A DNA stretch of 64,000 nt from Hyphomicrobiales bacterium (GCA_016185205.1 JACPOA010000064.1:176342-240341), one strand, 5' to 3'; counted from the first letter of the stretch, positions 7,986 to 16,760 are shown. Numbers and translations are program-made. The notes: generated by a model from the letters alone, not told the origin.

Positions 7986-9062
7986 TCATTGTTGGCTTCC
8001 TTTTCGCGCTAGTTCATCGATTGAAAATATCTTCGAGGCCTTGTCGGTATTTGATGGTACGAACGCAAATACAGTGTCGCCTCGCTCAATTTGTTGCGAT
8101 TGGTAAATAGGCGCGTTGACTTCGATCATTTGATTGGCAGCGCGAACAGCGATTTTACCGTCGGAGCGCTGTGCAATGTATCCTAAATAAGCTGTCCCTA
8201 GGCTCGTGCGCTTTCCGTGGTCCCAATACATATTTACGTAATTCTGACCAGGCACGGCTACTAGTGTTCCGGCCAAACTCTTTGAGTCGGGGCTATATCG
8301 GACCACACTGGTTCGATTCGATCCGTCATTTATTTGCGAGGCCACGATCCTGAGTACGCGATCTTCAGCGGATTGAAGCCCTCGATAGTTCGAGGTTACG
8401 TGCCAAGTAAAGAACGCGCCATATCCGACTGTAAATGTTGCGAACAGGCCGCCAATTACTGCGCCCCCAATCTTCTGGAACGATCTTTGCGCACCAAACC
8501 ACTTGGCTGCGGTCATTCCGCTCAGAAAAACTATCAATGCAACTGCTATTGCTGCAGATACGGTTGTGAGCGATGTCCACTTCAAAGAAGAAATTGAGAT
8601 CGATAAAATTACATCAGGAGTCACGGCAATGATCGCCGCTGCAATAATGCAAAGTATAAGGATCGGCGCTGTGACCGCGACTATATCCCACAGCGGGTCT
8701 CTAAAAGCAGCCGTCCTATCGCGCGCGTTCAGTATAGGTCTTGCGGCAGCAACCTCCCGCATGAATGCATCAATTGGAAGTTCTGAAGAATTTGCGACTT
8801 CAAGCATCGCCGCACACATCGGACAGCTTTGAGCATGTGATATGCGTTCCAGGAGCAAATTTCCCAGGCAGAACTGCTCTACCTCCCACGGGTCAAGGCA
8901 ATCGACGGATGGATACGTGGACAGGTGAATCGCCTTGCGGTCATCCGCCAATAGCTCATCAACACTCTTGCCAAGCCGAGCGGCACGGCGCTTGACTGTA
9001 CTTTCGAGTTCGGAAATGCGAACTGCCTCCCCGAAAGGAGCCGTGATAGTTTCCCGGGCCAT
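7986..9062 (-). CDS. membrane protein with zinc-finger anti-sigma motif (putative anti-sigma factor)
   Basis: The 358-residue protein has a cytoplasmic N-terminal part with HAQSCPMC, the H-x3-C-x2-C pattern of zinc anti-sigma (ZAS) domains, near residues 76-83. Three hydrophobic segments follow (about residues 125-160, 165-190 and 200-225), then a roughly 130-residue polar C-terminal domain that would lie outside the membrane or in the cytoplasm depending on topology. It lies 98 nt downstream of the ECF sigma gene on the same strand, the classic partner arrangement. The function as the sigma factor's inhibitor is inferred from motif plus position; the extracytoplasmic domain is not recognised. 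Base composition is markedly more AT-rich than in flanking genes. Confidence 0.7.
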   Translation of the reverse strand: MARETITAPFGEAVRISELESTVKRRAARLGKSVDELLADDRKAIHLSTYPSVDCLDPWEVEQFCLGNLLLERISHAQSCPMCAAMLEVANSSELPIDAFMREVAAARPILNARDRTAAFRDPLWDIVAVTAPILILCIIAAAIIAVTPDVILSISISSLKWTSLTTVSAAIAVALIVFLSGMTAAKWFGAQRSFQKIGGAVIGGLFATFTVGYGAFFTWHVTSNYRGLQSAEDRVLRIVASQINDGSNRTSVVRYSPDSKSLAGTLVAVPGQNYVNMYWDHGKRTSLGTAYLGYIAQRSDGKIAVRAANQMIEVNAPIYQSQQIERGDTVFAFVPSNTDKASKIFSIDELARKGSQQ

Positions 9063-9160
9063 AGGTTGTCTCGATTCATTGTCGCGGGTTCATCGGTAAA
9101 ACTCTGTCTATATATAAAACTGCCGCAGGCATCGATTTCTTACAACGCAGCTGAACTTTT

Positions 9161-9724
9161 TTAATTATTGTTATTATTCAATAGCTTATGAACCTTTTTT
9201 TTGAGCCTATGAAAGCGTACTCCTACATTTGTGTAAGTTAATCCAAGCTCAGATGCTACCTCTCTAAGGCTTCGGCCTTGCAATATGAGATGCAGCAGTT
9301 TGGTATCCTGTGGTTCAAGGCCTTCTCGCGCAAGTCGTAAGGCCTCTTCCATCAAAATTCGGTCGTCGGTTTCTGGTGGCTCATAGAATGTGCTTCCCCA
9401 TTCAATTAGCTTGTGCTCGCCATGTTCCTTTCTGCGAGCATTCTTCAAGTGGGTGTTCGCGACATTTACTGCAATTCTCCATACGTATGCACGAAACTCG
9501 CTTTCTACTTGAATCTTTTCAAATGGACGAGAATTCAGGACTCGAACGAAAACCTCCTGCGCTGCATCTTCAGCGGCGCTCCTGTTCTTTAAGCGTCGAT
9601 AGATTACGGCGATGACGAAGGGCCACAATTGACGATATAGCGACCGCCATGCGTCCTCATCGTTTGGGGAGGTCGCAAGTCTATCAAGGACAGCCGTGAG
9701 TGTATTAACGGCGGTCATGCTCAT
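9161..9724 (-). CDS. ECF-family RNA polymerase sigma factor
   Basis: The 187-residue protein has a sigma-70 region 2 with EDAAQEVFVRVL (about residues 50-62) and FRAYVWRIAVNVA, and a C-terminal region 4 helix-turn-helix, GRSLREVASELGLTYTNV (about 148-166). Regions 1.1, 1.2 and 3 are absent, as in ECF sigma factors. It directs RNA polymerase to a dedicated promoter set, probably under control of the downstream membrane zinc-finger protein. The start overlaps the stop of the upstream hydrolase gene (ATGA), implying co-translation. The C-terminus ends in five Asn encoded by AAT/AAC triplets, a small repeat that could vary in length. Confidence 0.92.
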   Translation of the reverse strand: MSMTAVNTLTAVLDRLATSPNDEDAWRSLYRQLWPFVIAVIYRRLKNRSAAEDAAQEVFVRVLNSRPFEKIQVESEFRAYVWRIAVNVANTHLKNARRKEHGEHKLIEWGSTFYEPPETDDRILMEEALRLAREGLEPQDTKLLHLILQGRSLREVASELGLTYTNVGVRFHRLKKKVHKLLNNNNN

Positions 9725-10896
9725 TTTATTTCGTATTCTGACACGATGGTGTCCACAGCTCTGGCGATGGCGATATTTGGGTGCAAGGCGCGAGCGATAT
9801 TCTCATCGAATGGTGCTTCACGGACTGACTCGAAGATGGCAGTCGCTGTGAGCACATGCAGCAGCGACTTCACTTCATTAACGATCTGTCCAATGGGCGG
9901 GTTTGACGATAACTTCGGCCCCCATTTGACACGTGCGGCCACAAGTTCACTCACAAATTCTTTCAGTGAGTTTCCGCCAGACCAGGCAAAGTGAGTTGCC
10001 CATAGTCTTTCGATAATCGTTTCTACCTCGTTCCAACGTTTTTCTTCTTGAAGGCGTGCAGCCTCTTTGCTGTCCTCTAAATATGTGTTGAATTCGTCAG
10101 GCGAGAAGCCCCAAAGAAACGGAAGCCAAAGCTCCCTAGCATGTCTGCGGCCCAAAAACTCATCACTATGTTCCAATTCCAGCAACGGAACATTATGAAT
10201 TTGTGCTGGTCTCGCAGCGCATAATGGGCATCGCGTTGTCGGACTGAGTGAAGTATGAATCGACGTGCTATTCTCATAGAATCCGTAAGCGCCCGCGTTG
10301 CCAAGATCGCGGGCAAGCCATCGGATTTTTCCGACCGTCTTGACAACTAAATCTGACGTTCCGAATTCGCTGCGAACGTTGCGAACGCAAGCAGGCCGTT
10401 GCGTTAGAATCCACTGCCAGGGATAGTCGCGGGGCAACACCGTACTCACCAGCACAACATTGCCGAGACGAATATCCGGAAATGTTTTTAGAACGCGGCC
10501 GATTAAGTACGTTCCGAGACTGTGCGCGATGACATGAGGTGATCCCGAGGGAGACGTATTTTCTATCGCCACCTTTAGCCGTTTCGCGCATAGCAGTCTC
10601 CTGCGCCAGCCTAAAATGAGGCTTAGAACGAACAACATGACGAATGCAGCGAATCCAATTGCTGCCATCATCCAGTTTTGCGTGATCAATTGAATGATGG
10701 AAAATAGGAACGCAATAATCGAAAGTGTAAGCGTCAAGATATTTGCAATGGCGCGCAACGGTCCCACACTAGAATCGTAGTCGGGGTAGCTATGGCCCAC
10801 GCAATCGAAATGGGGCGCTAAGACTTGTTGAACCCTTGATTGCCACTCGCGATCTGGATTTACTCCGTGGATAGTTATGACAACTGGTTTGGCCAT
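9721..10896 (-). CDS. membrane-inserted alpha/beta hydrolase
   Basis: The 391-residue protein starts with PVVITIHGVNPD, an alpha/beta-hydrolase beta-strand with an HG oxyanion motif, and has a nucleophile elbow HVIAHSLGTY near residue 125. Between them lie two hydrophobic segments (about residues 50-70 and 76-95), so the fold is split by a membrane hairpin; this is unusual for soluble esterases. The C-terminal 200 residues are not recognised. It is the first gene of a minus-strand operon with the ECF sigma factor (4-nt overlap) and the anti-sigma candidate. Substrate and cellular role are unknown; a lipid or signal-molecule hydrolase is possible. Confidence 0.75.
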   Translation of the reverse strand: MAKPVVITIHGVNPDREWQSRVQQVLAPHFDCVGHSYPDYDSSVGPLRAIANILTLTLSIIAFLFSIIQLITQNWMMAAIGFAAFVMLFVLSLILGWRRRLLCAKRLKVAIENTSPSGSPHVIAHSLGTYLIGRVLKTFPDIRLGNVVLVSTVLPRDYPWQWILTQRPACVRNVRSEFGTSDLVVKTVGKIRWLARDLGNAGAYGFYENSTSIHTSLSPTTRCPLCAARPAQIHNVPLLELEHSDEFLGRRHARELWLPFLWGFSPDEFNTYLEDSKEAARLQEEKRWNEVETIIERLWATHFAWSGGNSLKEFVSELVAARVKWGPKLSSNPPIGQIVNEVKSLLHVLTATAIFESVREAPFDENIARALHPNIAIARAVDTIVSEYEIK

Positions 10897-11169
10897 CTCA
10901 AGCTCCGAAACGGATCAACGCGCCTTAAGGTCGCCAACGTGGCCAGTTATCCTTTCGCGCATGGTTCGAATTATACACGCCTAGGTTTGATCGCATAGTT
11001 TGATGCTATTTTGCTCGAAAAAGCCGACCGCTGGGCGGGCAACATATAGGGAATTGTCTACGTCCGTTTCTGGCGCTTTTGCGACCCGTCGAAACGAAAA
11101 AGCGTTACCCGCTTTTATTCCTGAAGCGGACCCGACGCAGGCATCAATCGTTATCACCATGTATGCCCC

Positions 11170-11231
11170 TCACGGCGGCGGCTCGGTCAGCAAATGGGGC
11201 ACCGGCCGGCCGCGGATGTCGTAGACGCGGG
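11170..11231 (-). repeat. copy B of 62-bp direct repeat (3' end of the GT39-like gene)
   Basis: Partner of 7807-7868: same orientation, same length, 58 of 62 positions identical, with the intact gene's stop codon at its edge. The two copies bracket the sigma/anti-sigma/hydrolase cassette of about 3.3 kb. Confidence 0.9.
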
Positions 11232-12864
11232 CATAGACCACGCCTTCGCGGACGATCTCGACCAGCGTCGGCGCGTCCAGATCGCGGCAGTAAAACGTGC
11301 CGAGCGTCATTGCGAAGTCCGCCGGTTTGCGCTCCCAGGTGGTTTCGAATTGCGGACCGAGCGCCACTTCGGCGCCGCGTTGCGGACCGCAGGTTTCCAC
11401 GATCCAGCGGCGGCCGGCCGGCGGCGTTTCATGGCGGGCGTCGAGGGTGGCGCGCAGCTCGTTAGCCGCCTGTTTAAAGGCCAGGCCCCAGTAATCGAGC
11501 ATGTAGTTTTTGTGCGCCGTGCGCACACCGCCGGAGGCCCAGTTGAAGGCGGTGTACTGATAAGGATGCAGGCGCACCATATCGATCGCCGGCAGCGTGA
11601 CGCCGCCGATAAAGAGCGCGGCCAGGGCGGCGAGCGCGGGTTGCCCAAAAGCGCGAAGCGCGTCTTTATCACGCGCAAGTGCGCGAGCGTGCGCCGCGAT
11701 CCAGCCGGCCGCCAGCCCGCCAAGCACCGCGAAGGGCGGCACCACGAACACGAAATGGCGCAGGCCGTTATAGAACGCCGGGTGCAGAACCAGGGCGACC
11801 GCGATCGGCACCAGCGCGGAGAGCGCCACCAGCAGCAGCGCCGCGCGCCGGTTGATGGGGACGCTACGCCGCGCGGCCATGGCCAATGCACCGCCGAAGC
11901 CTGCAATGCCGAGCGCCAGCATGACCTCCGGCAGCTTGAGCGCGAACAGTCGTGGCAGGTAGCTGACCGGCATATCGGGCACGGAATAGAGCTTGCCTGC
12001 GAATAATTCCCGCCATGGCTTTTCGAAGAAATTGGCGAAATGTTCGCTGGCGAACAGCGGATTGAGCGGCGATTGAATCGCCCACGGCCACAGCAGGCCC
12101 ATGATCAAATAGGCGAGCGCCAGCGCTGGCAGCATCAGCCCGACAAACTGCCAAAGCCGCTGGATTGCGGGACGCAGACCAATGCTCCGGCTCTCGACGA
12201 TCAGGATCAGTACGAGGGCGGCCATTCCGCTGGGCGCCGCGATCGCGGCCAGGATGCGCGATCCGAACGCCAGCCCGAGACCGACGCCGACTAAAACGAT
12301 GGCGCGCGGTCCGGGCTGCGGATGCTCGTCGATGGCGCGCACCACGCCGAGCAGCAACACGATCATGGCCGCCGCGAAGGGCGCATCCTTCGCGTTCATA
12401 AACATATGGCCGTAATAGAGCGGGCAGGTCGCCAGCAGCACCAGCGCGCATAAGCCGGCGAGCGGGCCGCCGAGGCGCCGGCCGAGCCGCCAGGTCGCCA
12501 ACAGTCCGACGATGCCGACCGCCGCGCCGATCAGCCGGCGGGTCTCGAACAGGTCGAACGGCAGGATTTTGGCGGCGAGTGCCGCCGCCATGTCGAAGCC
12601 GCCGCCATACAAATAGAGGTTGACGAAGGAGAGCGCCCGGGTGTCGCGGAAGCCCGAGCCGTATAACGACAGCAGGAGATCGCCGTATTCGGAGTGGGTG
12701 TAATCGTCCCAGCCAAGACCGTAGTCGCGGAAGGTGAAAGCGGCGACGATGGCGATCGTCACCAGCACCGCGATGGCGACGCGATCGAATATGTCGGGCA
12801 TCGCGGCGGCAGCCGCGTCAAGCGAACGGGCGCGACGCACTTTCACGTCGACGCCCGCCCGCAT
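11170..12864 (-). CDS. GT39/ArnT-like membrane glycosyltransferase
   Basis: The 564-residue polytopic protein has about ten hydrophobic segments. An early extracytoplasmic loop, GLGWDDYTHSEYGDLL, is where the acidic catalytic residues of dolichyl/undecaprenyl-phosphate-sugar-dependent glycosyltransferases (GT39/GT83) sit. The soluble C-terminal part ends in a Pro-rich tail. Such enzymes move a sugar from a lipid carrier to a protein or lipid at the periplasmic face. The start could also be the ATG at 12801. Its last 20 codons are duplicated at 7807-7868. The acceptor substrate is unknown and family placement is by pattern only. Confidence 0.7.
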   Translation of the reverse strand: MRAGVDVKVRRARSLDAAAAAMPDIFDRVAIAVLVTIAIVAAFTFRDYGLGWDDYTHSEYGDLLLSLYGSGFRDTRALSFVNLYLYGGGFDMAAALAAKILPFDLFETRRLIGAAVGIVGLLATWRLGRRLGGPLAGLCALVLLATCPLYYGHMFMNAKDAPFAAAMIVLLLGVVRAIDEHPQPGPRAIVLVGVGLGLAFGSRILAAIAAPSGMAALVLILIVESRSIGLRPAIQRLWQFVGLMLPALALAYLIMGLLWPWAIQSPLNPLFASEHFANFFEKPWRELFAGKLYSVPDMPVSYLPRLFALKLPEVMLALGIAGFGGALAMAARRSVPINRRAALLLVALSALVPIAVALVLHPAFYNGLRHFVFVVPPFAVLGGLAAGWIAAHARALARDKDALRAFGQPALAALAALFIGGVTLPAIDMVRLHPYQYTAFNWASGGVRTAHKNYMLDYWGLAFKQAANELRATLDARHETPPAGRRWIVETCGPQRGAEVALGPQFETTWERKPADFAMTLGTFYCRDLDAPTLVEIVREGVVYARVYDIRGRPVPHLLTEPPP

Positions 12865-12891
12865 GTCATGACCCGAGGATAAACGCCGTCG

Positions 12892-13494
12892 TCACTTCGA
12901 CGCCGCGCCGTACATTTCCGCCACGTGATCCCAATTCACCAGATGGTCCATGAAGGCCTTGAGATAATCGGGACGGCGGTTGCGGTAATCGATGTAGTAC
13001 GAATGCTCCCAGACGTCGCAGCCGAGGATCGGCTTGCCGCCGTGCACCAGCGGGCTCTCGCCGTTCGCCGTCTTCATGATGGCGAGCTTGCCATCCTTGA
13101 CCGCGATCCAGGCCCAGCCGGAGCCGAATTGGGTCACACCGGCCTGGATGAAATCCTCTTTCATCTTGGCGGTGCCGCCGAGGTCGGAATCGATCTTTTT
13201 CTGCAGATCGCCGGGAATCTTGTCGCCGCCGCCGTTCGGCTTCATCCACTTCCAGAAGTGCATGTGATTGTAGTGCTGGCCGGAATTGTTGAAGAGGCCG
13301 GCATTCTTGCCGAACGCCCCCTTCACAATCTCCTCGATCGATTTGCCCTCGAGCCCGCTGCCTTCGAGCAGCTTGTTGCCGTTGTCGACATAGGCCTTGT
13401 GGTGCTTGTCGTGGTGGTATTCGAGTGTTTCACGCGACATGTAGGGCGCCAGCGCGTCATGCGAATAGGGCAGGTCGGGCAGTTTGAATGGCAT
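12892..13494 (-). CDS. sodB: Fe/Mn superoxide dismutase
   Basis: The 200-residue cytosolic enzyme converts superoxide to hydrogen peroxide and oxygen. It shows the family start FKLPDLPYSHDALAPYMS, metal ligand H27 in EYHHDKHH, a second His in NHMHFWKWM, and the signature DVWEHSYYIDY carrying the last Asp and His ligands. The Gln in NNSGQHYNH and the Gly-rich loop favour an iron-type enzyme, but metal choice cannot be settled from sequence. It lies 27 nt upstream of the glycosyltransferase gene on the same strand, with no obvious functional link. Confidence 0.96.
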   Translation of the reverse strand: MPFKLPDLPYSHDALAPYMSRETLEYHHDKHHKAYVDNGNKLLEGSGLEGKSIEEIVKGAFGKNAGLFNNSGQHYNHMHFWKWMKPNGGGDKIPGDLQKKIDSDLGGTAKMKEDFIQAGVTQFGSGWAWIAVKDGKLAIMKTANGESPLVHGGKPILGCDVWEHSYYIDYRNRRPDYLKAFMDHLVNWDHVAEMYGAASK

Positions 13495-13838
13495 CAGGGT
13501 CCTCCTCGATCCACGAATGATGATTGCGGAAATATCCGGTCTCAGGACGAAACCGGTACGCCCCCCGCGAGTTCCACAATTAAGTTAATTAGGCTCTGGC
13601 GCGGGCGGGAGCAACGCCTCGCGCTCTGGCGGCGTCGACATGCTCACGTCTAATTGTTATTTGGCCAGCGGTCTGGCGGGCTCAGCGTTAAGGATATTTG
13701 AGGGCATTTCTTGCTATGTTAACATTAACAGTTGCCGTTAGCGCTGGAAAAAGCCAGAATTCGCTGTCGTTAGAGCAGTTTAGCTGGTAGTTGCATACCA
13801 AACGGCGAACTCGCTGCTTAGTAGAGGGCGTAACGCGT
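13495..13838. other. intergenic region between sodB and a membrane-protein gene
   Basis: This divergent promoter region holds AT-rich patches around 13575-13595 and 13715-13735 (tgttaacattaac) that could be promoter elements for either gene. No further gene or clear repeat is visible. Confidence 0.4.
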
Positions 13839-14768
13839 ATGTCGGGTATGTTGTATGGCGTCGGCGCCATTGCCGTCGTGGTAGGCGTCGTAATGGTCGG
13901 ATTTGGCATTCCGGTCCATGAGTTCAGCTTCGGGAACACGCTGATCGGTGCGGGTACGACGGCTGCCATTGGCGGCTTGATCGTCATTGGGCTGGGCGTG
14001 GTCGTTGCCCAGTTGCAGCGGATCCATGAGGCACTGGCGACACGTACGCCGATCAAATCCAGCCGGCAGTTCGATACGTTCGAAAACGCCGCCGGCGCGC
14101 GCAATGCCCCGGCGCCTGGCCGAATTCCGTTCCCGCCCAGGCCGCGAGCGGACGCCGGCATTCGCGAGCCGCAACCATTCGAGCCGCGCATGGAAACGGC
14201 GGTCGCACCGGATATCCACGCGGACGAGCCTGGGGCCGCCGCACCCTTTGCGCCGACGCTACGCAACCCGGAAGAGCCCCCGGTTACGGTCGAAGACGAT
14301 GTTTCGCTGTCGCCTCCACATCCGATGGCGCCTGGACCGCGGGTGGCCGCCGGATCTGGCCCGGACGAGGACCGATACGAGCCGAAACTCGATGCTGACT
14401 GGCGCTTGCCACCCCCTCCGGCGGCGCCCGCGCAAACGCGCCCGCCGCAGTCGACATATTTCGATGCCATGTGGCCTGCCGAGCCCAAGCCGGCCAAGGA
14501 ACCGTCCAAGGAGCCGCCCAAGAGCCGGGTCGGCGCCGAAACCATGCATGAAGCTGCTGCCGCGCCGGGCCGGCTTGCCGATTCGGATACGCCGATGCAG
14601 CCCCCGGCAAGCGAGCCGCGTGGCGTTGCGATCCTGAAATCCGGCGTTGTCGACGGCATGGGCTACACGCTCTATGTCGATGGTTCGATCGAGGCCGAAC
14701 TGCCGCAGGGAACGCTGCGCTTTAGCTCGATCAACGAATTGCGCAGCCACCTCGAAAAGAATTCGTAG
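13839..14768 (+). CDS. two-TM membrane protein with Pro-rich linker, unknown function
   Basis: The 309-residue protein has two hydrophobic segments in its first 60 residues (MLYGVGAIAVVVGVVMVGFG and TAAIGGLIVIGLGVVVAQL). A long Pro/Ala-rich, low-complexity linker follows (about 75-255), then a small C-terminal domain, GYTLYVDGSIEAELPQGTLRF...HLEKNS. The ATG at 13839 follows GAGGG and removes a TTG-initiated extension. Similar proteins with the same C-terminal patch are common in Rhizobiales as hypothetical proteins; no biochemical function is known to me. A strong terminator follows directly. Confidence 0.7.
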   Translation: MSGMLYGVGAIAVVVGVVMVGFGIPVHEFSFGNTLIGAGTTAAIGGLIVIGLGVVVAQLQRIHEALATRTPIKSSRQFDTFENAAGARNAPAPGRIPFPPRPRADAGIREPQPFEPRMETAVAPDIHADEPGAAAPFAPTLRNPEEPPVTVEDDVSLSPPHPMAPGPRVAAGSGPDEDRYEPKLDADWRLPPPPAAPAQTRPPQSTYFDAMWPAEPKPAKEPSKEPPKSRVGAETMHEAAAAPGRLADSDTPMQPPASEPRGVAILKSGVVDGMGYTLYVDGSIEAELPQGTLRFSSINELRSHLEKNS

Positions 14769-14785
14769 AAAACCAGTAAAATCAA

Positions 14786-14818
14786 ACGCCACTCGCTGGG
14801 CGCGAGTGGCGTTTTTGT
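14786..14818 (+). terminator. rho-independent terminator
   Basis: An 11-bp perfect stem (acgccactcgc at 14786-14796 with its complement at 14802-14812) with a 5-nt loop runs into TTTTTGTTT. It lies 18 nt after the stop of the two-TM protein gene. Confidence 0.9.
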
Positions 14819-15078
14819 TTGGAAATGCTTGCCAATTCGGCCGTGGCCGCCCATGGATAATCCCGCGTATTCAATAACATCACAGCAAAAAGCGAAGTGT
14901 AATCGACATTCGAAACCAAGTTTTTCTTGCGGTGACTGAAGTCCGATAGTAAAGTTTAAATATAGGCTTAAGTTCGCAGGCGCGTTTTCAGCGTTCTCAC
15001 CAAGAGGGTGACATCTTTCGTCACGGGCCTTCTGCGGTTCGCCCGATCCGGCGGCCGAGCGATAGCGGGGCGGCTTCG

Positions 15079-15498
15079 ATGAGCGACAGCACGGACAATG
15101 GAAATCACATCGAACTGACGGCGGAAATCGTGTCCGCCTATGTCAGCAACAATACGGTCGCAGCCGGCGAAATTCCCAGCTTGATCAGTCAGGTGCATGC
15201 GGCGCTGGCGCGCGTGTCCGGAAAACCCGGCGATGCGCCGGCCGAGCCGCTCAAGCCGGCTATATCCGTCAAGAAGTCGATCACGCCCGAATACATTATC
15301 TGTCTGGAGGACGGCAAGAAGTTCAAGTCGCTCAAGCGTCATCTGCGCACGCAATACAACATGACGCCGGAACAATATCGCGACAAATGGGACCTCAACG
15401 CCGATTACCCGATGGTGGCACCGAATTATGCGGCCGCTCGCTCGCAGTTGGCCAAGCAGATGGGTCTCGGCCAGCAGCGCCGTCGCCGCGCCAAATAG
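15079..15498 (+). CDS. mucR: MucR/Ros-family zinc-finger transcriptional regulator
   Basis: The 139-residue protein matches MucR: an N-terminal oligomerisation helix ([23 protein letters not shown] is the usual pattern, residues about 13-35) and a Ros-type C2H2-like zinc finger. The second half carries [18 protein letters not shown] and [12 protein letters not shown]. MucR proteins bind AT-rich DNA as H-NS-like silencers and control exopolysaccharide, motility and cell-cycle genes in Rhizobiales. The first zinc ligand is the Cys of ICLEDG, and the second Cys of classical fingers is replaced by Asp, as in most MucR proteins. The 260-nt upstream region is AT-rich and may carry autoregulatory sites. 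Confidence 0.93.
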   Translation: MSDSTDNGNHIELTAEIVSAYVSNNTVAAGEIPSLISQVHAALARVSGKPGDAPAEPLKPAISVKKSITPEYIICLEDGKKFKSLKRHLRTQYNMTPEQYRDKWDLNADYPMVAPNYAAARSQLAKQMGLGQQRRRRAK

Positions 15499-15611
15499 CG
15501 ATTGTCGTTGTAACGGTGCGTTGCGATCGCGGCGGAAAACCGCTGCGGGGCACATATTCCTAGTTTATACCCCATAATTTTTAGTGGGGCTGAATAAACA
15601 AGCCTTTTCAT

Positions 15612-16085
15612 ATGCTTACGGTAGGAAAAAAAGTTATCCTCACCCCCTTGTTTGCGGCGATGATGCGGGAAATATTCCTGCATGGGGTCTCGCCGATGAC
15701 ACTGATCGAAAACTCCCATAAGCCGCGCCGCCGCCGGCAACCTTCGCTTCGCGACGAACTCACCCGCCCTTGCAGGGTGATGGAAGAGGCGGTTGCCGCG
15801 GCCTTTGCGGTTCCGGCCGACGAGTTGCGGGCGTCCTCGCGCCGCACCGCCGGCGTCGCCTTTGCGCGGCAAAGCGCGATGTATCTCGCGCACGTGGCGA
15901 TGGGTTTGAGCCTGTGCGCGGTCGGCCGCATTTTCCATCGTCACCGCACCACCGCCGCCCATGCTTGCCTGTTGGTCGAGCAGCGGCGCGACGATCCGGC
16001 CATCGACCGGCTGCTCGACATGCTCGAAGGCGTTTGCGCCGAACTCGCGCGCGACGTCCACACGCGGTCGCGGGTGCGGCCATGA
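15612..16085 (+). CDS. stand-alone DnaA domain IV-like DNA-binding protein
   Basis: The 157-residue protein resembles only the C-terminal DnaA-box-binding domain of the replication initiator: R-x-AGVAFARQSAMYLAHVAMGL, then SLCAVGRIFHRHRTTAAHAC, matching the helix-turn-helix and the DHTTV-type signature. The AAA+ ATPase part is missing, so it cannot initiate replication alone. It may compete for or regulate DnaA boxes. An alternative start at 15696 gives a 129-residue protein closer to the conserved part. The stop overlaps the next gene's start (ATGA), indicating a two-gene operon. Family assignment is by motif; role is inferred. Confidence 0.8.
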   Translation: MLTVGKKVILTPLFAAMMREIFLHGVSPMTLIENSHKPRRRRQPSLRDELTRPCRVMEEAVAAAFAVPADELRASSRRTAGVAFARQSAMYLAHVAMGLSLCAVGRIFHRHRTTAAHACLLVEQRRDDPAIDRLLDMLEGVCAELARDVHTRSRVRP

Positions 16086-16705
16086 GCGGCAACAACCGAA
16101 AGCCGGCAAAACACGTTCCGGATTCACCGCGGCCGGACATCAATGCGTTTCGCAGCCAGCATCTTGCATTGGCGCAGCGCCAGATCGCGACCGAACTTGG
16201 CGCCGCCAGTGTCCTCATCGACGACGGAGAAAGTCCGCTCGCCTGGCTCGCCCGCAGGCGCGGCCGCGATGGCCGCAGCTATATCGAACCGCACCAGCTG
16301 CAGGCGGGCGAGCGCCTGCGCGCCGATTTCACGCGCGCCAATCTGATGCCGCGCACGACCTCGAACTGGGCGAGCCCGATATCGTCCGACCGCAGCGGCA
16401 GCAATCGCGCGCGCGATTTCACTGAGACCATGGTCGCCGCGCGCCGGTGCGTGCATCGGGCGCTCGATACGGTCGGTCCGGAATTTGCCGGCCTGCTGCT
16501 TGACGTCTGCTGCTTCCTCAAGGGGCTTGAGGATGTCGAACGCGAACGCACCTGGCCTGCGCGTTCGGCCAAAGTCGTGCTGCAACTCGCGCTCGACCGG
16601 CTGGCCCGCCATTACGGCTACGCGGCGCAAACGAGCGGGCGCGCGCATGCAGCCGTTCGTACCTGGCTGGCCGATGATGCCGCGTTCAGCGTGGATGGGT
16701 CGTAA
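16082..16705 (+). CDS. DUF6456 domain-containing protein
   Basis: The 207-residue protein carries the DUF6456 pattern in its middle and C-terminal part: PHQLQAGERLRADFTRANLMPR-type segment (about residues 70-92), then RDFTETMVAARRCVHRAL and a helical end with KVVLQLALDRLARHYG. The ATG overlaps the stop of the DnaA-domain gene by 4 nt; upstream frame extension is discarded for that reason. The Asp-Phe-x3-x-Leu-x-Pro-Arg core is conserved in Rhizobiales. The operon with a DnaA-domain protein hints at a role linked to DNA replication or its control, but no function is established to my knowledge. Confidence 0.8.
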   Translation: MSGNNRKPAKHVPDSPRPDINAFRSQHLALAQRQIATELGAASVLIDDGESPLAWLARRRGRDGRSYIEPHQLQAGERLRADFTRANLMPRTTSNWASPISSDRSGSNRARDFTETMVAARRCVHRALDTVGPEFAGLLLDVCCFLKGLEDVERERTWPARSAKVVLQLALDRLARHYGYAAQTSGRAHAAVRTWLADDAAFSVDGS

Positions 16706-16760
16706 GGCGAGGACGAGTTTGCACGTCCCGATCGAGCACCCTTCTCGCGGCCATTGAAAT

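Noticed and set aside
7772..13494. LanT-like peptidase/ABC transporter downstream of LanM
   Set aside because: I looked for a C39 peptidase or ABC motif on both strands and saw none; the next genes are the anti-sigma, sigma and hydrolase set.
13688..14659. 323-codon minus-strand frame opposite the two-TM protein gene
   Set aside because: The plus frame has membrane segments, an RBS and a terminator; the minus frame is Ser/Gly-rich shadow.
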